DNA of 10,424 nucleotides from Erythrobacter sp. (GTDB lineage: Bacteria > Pseudomonadota > Alphaproteobacteria > Sphingomonadales > Sphingomonadaceae). The position numbers and the translations under genes are program-made. The notes under the pieces were generated by a model. The model had not been told where the DNA came from, made no database searches, and saw only the letters and a list, made by a program, of their open reading frames with translations. Of this stretch, positions 7,457 through 10,424 are shown one piece after another. The stretch is from NCBI GenBank assembly GCA_002695185.1, contig NZOF01000002.1, positions 1 to 10,424 on the forward strand, written 5' to 3'. The stretch's first letter is position 1. Each line of letters starts with the position of its first letter.

Positions 7457-7600
7457 ATGACGAAACTTTCCGACACCCGGAGATTAATCCTGCCCAGGTC
7501 GTGCACCCGTGTGGGCAATCTCGCCCCACCATTGCCGAAGGGACTGCGCGGGCGCGGCGGCAAATATATCGGTCGGGAGGCTGTTCAAGCTCGGGCATGG
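7286..7600 (+). repeat. Degraded upstream copy of the small-ORF/DUF3489 module
   Basis: This copy has the same order as 8161 to about 8715. It has a similar AT-rich leader (AAGGCAATGA versus AAAGCAATGA, later CAGAGCGAT in both), the shared CCGTAGAAGCCGACCG block, and the start of a DUF3489 coding region. The small ORF is deleted and the copy stops at about 7590-7600, where the small-terminase-like fragment begins on the other strand. Clear divergence from the other copy suggests two related prophages or an old duplication. Confidence 0.7.
7457..7600 (+). pseudogene. DUF3489 gene remnant, N-terminal 47 codons
   Basis: MTKLSDTRRLIL and VGNLAPPLPKGLRG closely match the start of the intact gene at 8573 (MTKLTDTQTLIL, TGNLALPLPEGLHG). 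After a one-base shift the match continues as AAANISVGRLFKLG against AAAKMTIGRMIKLG. The shift is explained by one extra G in the GGG at 7550-7552. Similarity ends near 7600, where the sequence becomes the 3' end of the opposing gene. The DUF3489 domain itself, C-terminal in the intact copy, is absent, so the remnant is not functional. Confidence 0.75.
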
Positions 7601-8138
7601 GTTTCCAGCACCCTCTGCAGCACCCCGGTGCCGATGCTCACGGATTCCCCGGTGGTTTTTTCCATCTCGGCCGACAATTCCACCGCCATGATCGCAGCGA
7701 CGCGGGCGGGCCATGTCACCCAGGCATCACGTTCCTGCCGGGCGAGGCGAAAGACCAGCGTCTCGGCCCGTGCACGGTCGACCAGCACGCCCTTCTTCTT
7801 CTGGATGGCGATCTGGCGTTCCTGCGCCTGATAGACCGTCAGCGCCGTCCGGGCCTTCAGATAGGAGGAACTGTCGCTCGGACCGGAGATCGACGGGGCG
7901 GAGAGGTTCTCCGCGGGGCGCGACGTCCGTTTCGGTGCCGATATTTGTCGCGCGGTGCCGCCTTTCGACCGGTTCTGCTGATCGGGATCGGTGGTTGCCG
8001 CGCGCCGGGCATCAGACGCCGCCGCATCGATGAACCATCGGCAAACAGCACCAGCCGCCCTCTTTCGCGCGCCTTCTGGATTGCCCCGCGCGACAGCCCG
8101 ACATGGGCCGCATAGGCGCGTTCGCTCATGCCCTGCAT
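7585..8138 (-). pseudogene. Phage small-terminase-like (Nu1-type), frameshifted and truncated
   Basis: The N-terminal HTH reads MSERAYAAHVGLSRGAIQKA and continues GRLVLFADG. One base is missing between 8032 and 8031; restoring it gives DGSIDAAASDARR and an open frame to 7585. That frame contains TDPDQQNRSKGG, a variable linker, and helical segments TVYQAQERQIAIQKKKG and ARAETLVFRLARQERDAW. Corrected length is 184 aa. This resembles the Nu1-type HTH packaging proteins of rhodobacterial prophages, which recognise phage DNA for the large terminase. The C-terminus THARA* looks cut short: its stop lies in sequence shared with the DUF3489 remnant, marking a rearrangement junction at about 7585-7600. 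ATG 8138 has GGGAGA seven bases upstream. No large terminase is present. The terminase label is moderately sure. Confidence 0.68.
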
Positions 8139-8155
8139 CGCGGCTCTCCCTGTTG

Positions 8156-8161
8156 ATTATA
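8156..8161 (-). promoter_or_regulatory. TATAAT -10 element for the terminase-like gene
   Basis: On the minus strand a perfect TATAAT lies 17 bases upstream of the ATG at 8138, in the AT-rich divergent gap 8152-8193. No good -35 was found at the usual spacing. The same AT-rich patch probably also carries the start signals of the plus-strand small ORF. Confidence 0.35.
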
Positions 8162-8248
8162 AAGCAATGATATTACTGAGAATTATCTACACTTCAGGCC
8201 GCGCCAGAGCGATGCTGCATCAACGAAACGATGCACCCGGAGACCGGA

Positions 8249-8477
8249 ATGACCCGCAAACCCGCCCGCAGCAATGAAGCCGCCCTGACCGCCTTCATCG
8301 CCAAGAAAGTCGAAATCGACGCCATGCTGGCCCGGGTTGCAGGCCTTCAGTGACGATCATTTCGGCGCCGATCCCGAGCGGGTGAGTTGGGCCAATGTCG
8401 GCAGCCTCGAACATCAGGCGAACCTGCTGAAGCAGATCAGCGATTTTGCCTTCGGCGAGGGCGAACACGCCGCCTGA
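8249..8477 (+). pseudogene. Small ORF upstream of DUF3489, one-base frameshift
   Basis: MTRKPARSNEAALTAFIAKK leads to EIDAMLAR, then the frame breaks and meets a TGA. Removing one G from the GGG at 8334-8336 restores LQAFSDDHFGADPERVSW and a tail ending FAFGEGEHAA, giving 75 aa. GGAG precedes the ATG by about seven bases. The product is a small helical acidic protein of unknown function. I recognise only the arrangement: a small gene directly before DUF3489 on the same strand, 95 bp apart. As written, the ORF would end after 34 codons. Confidence 0.62.
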
Positions 8478-8503
8478 TTGGTCGGCCAGAAACGACTGTT
8501 ATG

Positions 8504-8518
8504 CCCCGCGCAGCGGGG
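8504..8518 (+). terminator. GC hairpin between small ORF and DUF3489
   Basis: CCCCGC-GCA-GCGGGG forms a six-pair stem with a three-base loop, 26 bases after the small ORF stop and 54 before the DUF3489 start. No U-run follows. It could be an attenuator or a processing site. The degraded copy has only a weak version (CTCCGCGCGGTGGGA). Confidence 0.35.
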
Positions 8519-8572
8519 TCCGGTTCCGTAGAAGCCGACCGCAGCACGCGGCGGCAATGCACGGAGCCATCC

Positions 8573-9103
8573 ATGACTAAACTCACCGACACCCAGACCC
8601 TGATCCTGACGCGCGCCAGCGCCCGGACCGGCAATCTCGCACTGCCGCTGCCCGAGGGGCTGCATGGGGCTGCAGCGAAGATGACCATCGGCCGGATGAT
8701 CAAGCTTGGCTTCCTCGAAGAGGTCGATGCCAATCTTCGGCGTAACGAACCGCTCTGGCGTGAAACCGGCGACGGGCATGGCACCACGCTGATCGCCACG
8801 CCCGAAGGCCTTGCGGCCGTCGGCATCGACCCGGTCGTGGTGAAAACCATGGCGGGCTTGCGCGATGCCAAGCCCGAGGCCATCGCCGCCGCCCAGCGCC
8901 CCGGCACCAAACAGGCCCAGCTGATCGCCATGCTTCAGGCGCCGGAGGGCGCAAGTATTGCCGAGATCGCCGAAGCGACGAATTGGCAACACCATAGCAT
9001 CAGGGGCGCCATTTCCGGTTCGCTGAAGAAGAAGCTGGGGCTGGATGTGACCTCCGAAAAACTCCCCGAAAGGGGCCGGGTCTATAAGCTGAGCTCGGCC
9101 TGA
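8573..9103 (+). CDS. DUF3489 domain-containing protein
   Basis: This is a 176-aa protein, intact. The N-terminal half (MTKLTDTQTLILTRASAR, GNLALPLPEGL, then GRMIKLGFLEEV and TTLIATPEGLAAVGI) looks like a winged-helix-type fold. The C-terminal 65 residues are the DUF3489 domain: RPGTKQAQLIAMLQ, then GASIAEIAEATNWQHHSIRG and GSLKKKLGLDV, ending GRVYKL. This is helix-turn-helix-like and common in alphaproteobacterial genomes and prophages. Its function is not established; DNA binding is inferred. ATG 8573 has GGAG about eight bases upstream; the frame is open further upstream but that part is non-coding leader. Its stop is 12 bp from the opposing methyltransferase remnant. A truncated relative lies at 7457. 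Confidence 0.85.
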   Translation: MTKLTDTQTLILTRASARTGNLALPLPEGLHGAAAKMTIGRMIKLGFLEEVDANLRRNEPLWRETGDGHGTTLIATPEGLAAVGIDPVVVKTMAGLRDAKPEAIAAAQRPGTKQAQLIAMLQAPEGASIAEIAEATNWQHHSIRGAISGSLKKKLGLDVTSEKLPERGRVYKLSSA

Positions 9104-9115
9104 TCTGGTGCCGCA

Positions 9116-9786
9116 TCATCCCTCCTTCTGCAGCTGATACGCCAAGGTTCGGAGCGCATACGCTGCAACCAGGGGACCACGCCATTGCCACAGAGGCGGA
9201 GCCTGTCCACCCTGTTGGCCAGCCCATCAGCGCCTCGACGAATGGCGGGGTCAGCGTCCGGCGCTGATCTGAGATATCGCTTCCAGCCGTTGGCATCGTG
9301 GGGACTTGGCGGCCAAGCAGGCCGTTGACAGGGGTGTTCTCCAGCGTCGTTGCCCCATCCTTGTGATCCCGCGCCGTCGGCGTCATCCACATCTGGCTCG
9401 CATGGGTCAGATCGGCCGATTTGCGGTTGCCTGCGCTCGGTTTGTTGCCGTCCGCCGCCAGCGGCGTCGGCCATTGCGTGGCCGTGGTCGCGAGGTTCAT
9501 CCCGTGCTTGCCCGCCGCCTGCGACGGCGTCGGTCTGGTCTGCCGGTTTTCGTTGGCGCTGGCCCGGGGCGTCGGCCAGAGGCGCAGGTTCTCGCTGCGA
9601 TTGTCGCCGCTCGACCGGGTGCCGGAGCAGGCGCGCGGGGTCGGCCAGTTCGTCGCTTTTCCGGATGGCGAGGATGAACAGCCGTTCCCGGCGGTGGGGC
9701 GCGCCGACTTCCGGCGCCGTAAACAATCCTGCCGCAAGCCTGTAGCCCATGCCAATCAGTCCTTCTGCGACTTCGGGGAAGCCGCG
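9116..9786 (-). pseudogene. Cytosine-C5 DNA methyltransferase, C-terminal remnant
   Basis: Read downward from about 9786 the frame gives GFPEVAEGLIGMGYRLAAGL, then the motif-VIII region EVGAPHRRERLFILA. A variable phage-type middle follows, then motif IX/X-like NRVDRLRLCGNGVVP. After a shift explained by one missing C (CCCC at 9172-9175, minus strand) it ends LVAAYALRTLAYQLQKEG and stops at 9116-9118. The N-terminal catalytic motifs (SAM-binding FxGxG, PCQ, ENV) are absent, so it cannot methylate DNA. The middle also reads well in a second frame with repeated WPTP motifs, and the true middle frame is uncertain. Its upstream edge is fused to a ParB-domain fragment. Confidence 0.72.
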
Positions 9787-9917
9787 CCGAAGCGGGCCAT
9801 GCTGGCGGCGATGCGCGGCACCTGATCTGGCCCGTGCATCTTCGCGTTCCGGGCATAGGGGCGCAGGCGCTCGATCGGCCAGAACTCGATCTGGCGCGGC
9901 GCGAAGGTGAGGTCCAT
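9787..9917 (-). pseudogene. ParB-domain N-terminal fragment, probably from a phage methyltransferase
   Basis: From ATG 9917 the protein reads MDLTFAPRQIEFWPIERLRP, then YARNAKMHGPDQVPRIAASM and ARFG. This is the start of a ParB/sulfiredoxin-like domain as found at the N-terminus of many phage site-specific DNA methyltransferases. After residue 44 the family sequence (normally continuing with W and a DNA-binding core) stops. The frame instead runs through methyltransferase-remnant sequence to a TGA at 9756. The junction is near 9783-9800. A deletion that removed the rest of this gene and the start of the next would produce this. A ParB-like plasmid protein is a less likely source. Confidence 0.7.
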
Positions 9918-9984
9918 GGGGCAGGTTGGTCCTGTGGTTTTGGGTGGCTTTGGGGCGGGTGGCTCCCGGTGGCTTCTGCCTCGA

Positions 9985-10139
9985 TGGATTCCGCCTGGAT
10001 TCCCCGAAGTGGATTCCGAAGGTGGCTTCCTGGATTCCGCCGGAATCCAGAAGGAATCCACCCTCGCCTGGTGATCAAAGCCTTGTTTTATTGGTCGAAA
10101 CGGCTCTCAAACTGGATAGGTGGATTCCATCTGGATTCC
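9985..10139. repeat. TGGATTCC repeat array, often 11 bp apart
   Basis: TGGATTCC occurs at 9985, 9996, 10010, 10031, 10121 and 10132; its complement GGAATCCA at 10042 and 10053. Successive steps are 11, 14, 21, 11 and 11, then 11 between the last pair, close to one or two DNA turns. Arms 10030-10038 and 10042-10050 form a perfect 9-bp hairpin. GGAATCCACC (10053-10062) pairs with GGTGGATTCC (10119-10128). CTGGATTCCCCG occurs twice (9995, 10131). A weaker TGGCTTCC lies at 10023. The array fills the otherwise gene-free 9918-10225 gap upstream of the ParB-fragment start, so a multi-site operator or replication-type iteron region is possible. Confidence 0.75.
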
Positions 10140-10225
10140 CCGGTGAAATCGCCTGACGCTGGCAAACTTCTGCGCTGCGCCCCCCCGAATACCGACAGCG
10201 CCGGGGAGGCACCAGAGGAGGGGGA

Positions 10226-10423
10226 TCATTGCGCACACAGCTTCGCATCTTCGAGCGTACTGGCATAGATCAGGCAGCTTTCAATGTCGTCCAGCCGCGC
10301 TGCCATCTTCTTGGCAATCTCGAGATTCTCGTTGAAATCGTCGACCAGCTCATTGTGTTTGCTCAGAAGGGAATCATGTGCTTCGACGCATTCGGTTACG
10401 TCTGATTTGCAGGTGAACCCCTC
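10226..10423 (-). CDS. Hypothetical protein, partial (5' end outside window)
   Basis: A minus-strand frame open from the right edge ends at TGA 10226-10228, giving 65 residues with no start inside the window. It begins EGFTCKSDVTECVEAHDSLL, continues NELVDDFNENLEIAKKMAAR, and ends DDIESCLIYASTLEDAKLCA plus Q. The sequence is acidic, helical and coiled-coil-like with four cysteines. Codon use and lack of stops support coding. I do not recognise a family. It lies upstream of the repeat array on the same strand as the ParB fragment, so it may be another prophage gene. Confidence 0.55.
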   Translation of the reverse strand, partial: EGFTCKSDVTECVEAHDSLLSKHNELVDDFNENLEIAKKMAARLDDIESCLIYASTLEDAKLCAQ

Positions 10424-10424
10424 G

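Noticed and set aside
9985..10139. CRISPR array
   Set aside because: Repeats are only 8 bp, occur in both orientations and have no spacers of CRISPR length.
1..10424. tRNA, rRNA or prophage attachment site
   Set aside because: No tRNA-like cloverleaf, rRNA segment or flanking direct repeat was recognised by eye; a tRNA scan would be needed to exclude them.

Overview
The window is GC-rich, and its recognisable proteins look like those of Rhodobacterales (Paracoccus/Rhodobacter-type Alphaproteobacteria). This placement comes from protein style only. The window falls into four blocks.

(1) 1-2444, minus strand: an IS66-family insertion sequence (tnpA-tnpB-tnpC). Its outer end is at about 2444, marked by a perfect 40-bp palindrome; its other end lies beyond position 1.

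(2) 2445-5078, plus strand: a sulfite-oxidation locus. It has an intact FCD-type GntR regulator, a candidate operator palindrome, a Tat-exported molybdenum sulfite dehydrogenase of the SorA type, and a small exported mono-haem cytochrome c as its probable electron acceptor. The sorA-like gene is broken by two small indels: one in a run of eight G, and one where a GT appears to be lost. The regulator and cytochrome are intact. A strong hairpin overlaps the cytochrome stop codon.

(3) 5177-7103, minus strand, convergent with block 2: a tight three-gene operon, MOSC-domain protein, pyridoxal kinase (pdxY) and a DUF488 protein. Each junction is a 4-base ATGA stop/start overlap.

(4) 7286-10424: decayed prophage material. 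An ancestral unit (AT-rich leader, a small ORF of about 75 codons, and a DUF3489 protein) appears twice. The downstream copy keeps an intact DUF3489 gene. The upstream copy has lost the small ORF and most of DUF3489, and is fused head-on to a frameshifted, truncated small-terminase-like gene. After the intact DUF3489 gene comes a fragment carrying only the C-terminal motifs of a phage-type cytosine-C5 methyltransferase, joined at about 9786 to the first 44 codons of a ParB-domain gene. Upstream of that lies an array of TGGATTCC repeats, many spaced 11 bp apart. The last gene is a partial minus-strand ORF that runs off the window.

Overall, a degrading sulfite oxidase locus sits between an insertion sequence and prophage wreckage. 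Six small indels are visible, all in the sorA-like gene or in prophage-derived genes, while the housekeeping-type and IS genes keep long open frames. This fits local pseudogenisation better than uniform sequencing error, but reads are needed to decide. The least explained element is the duplicated small-ORF/DUF3489 module.
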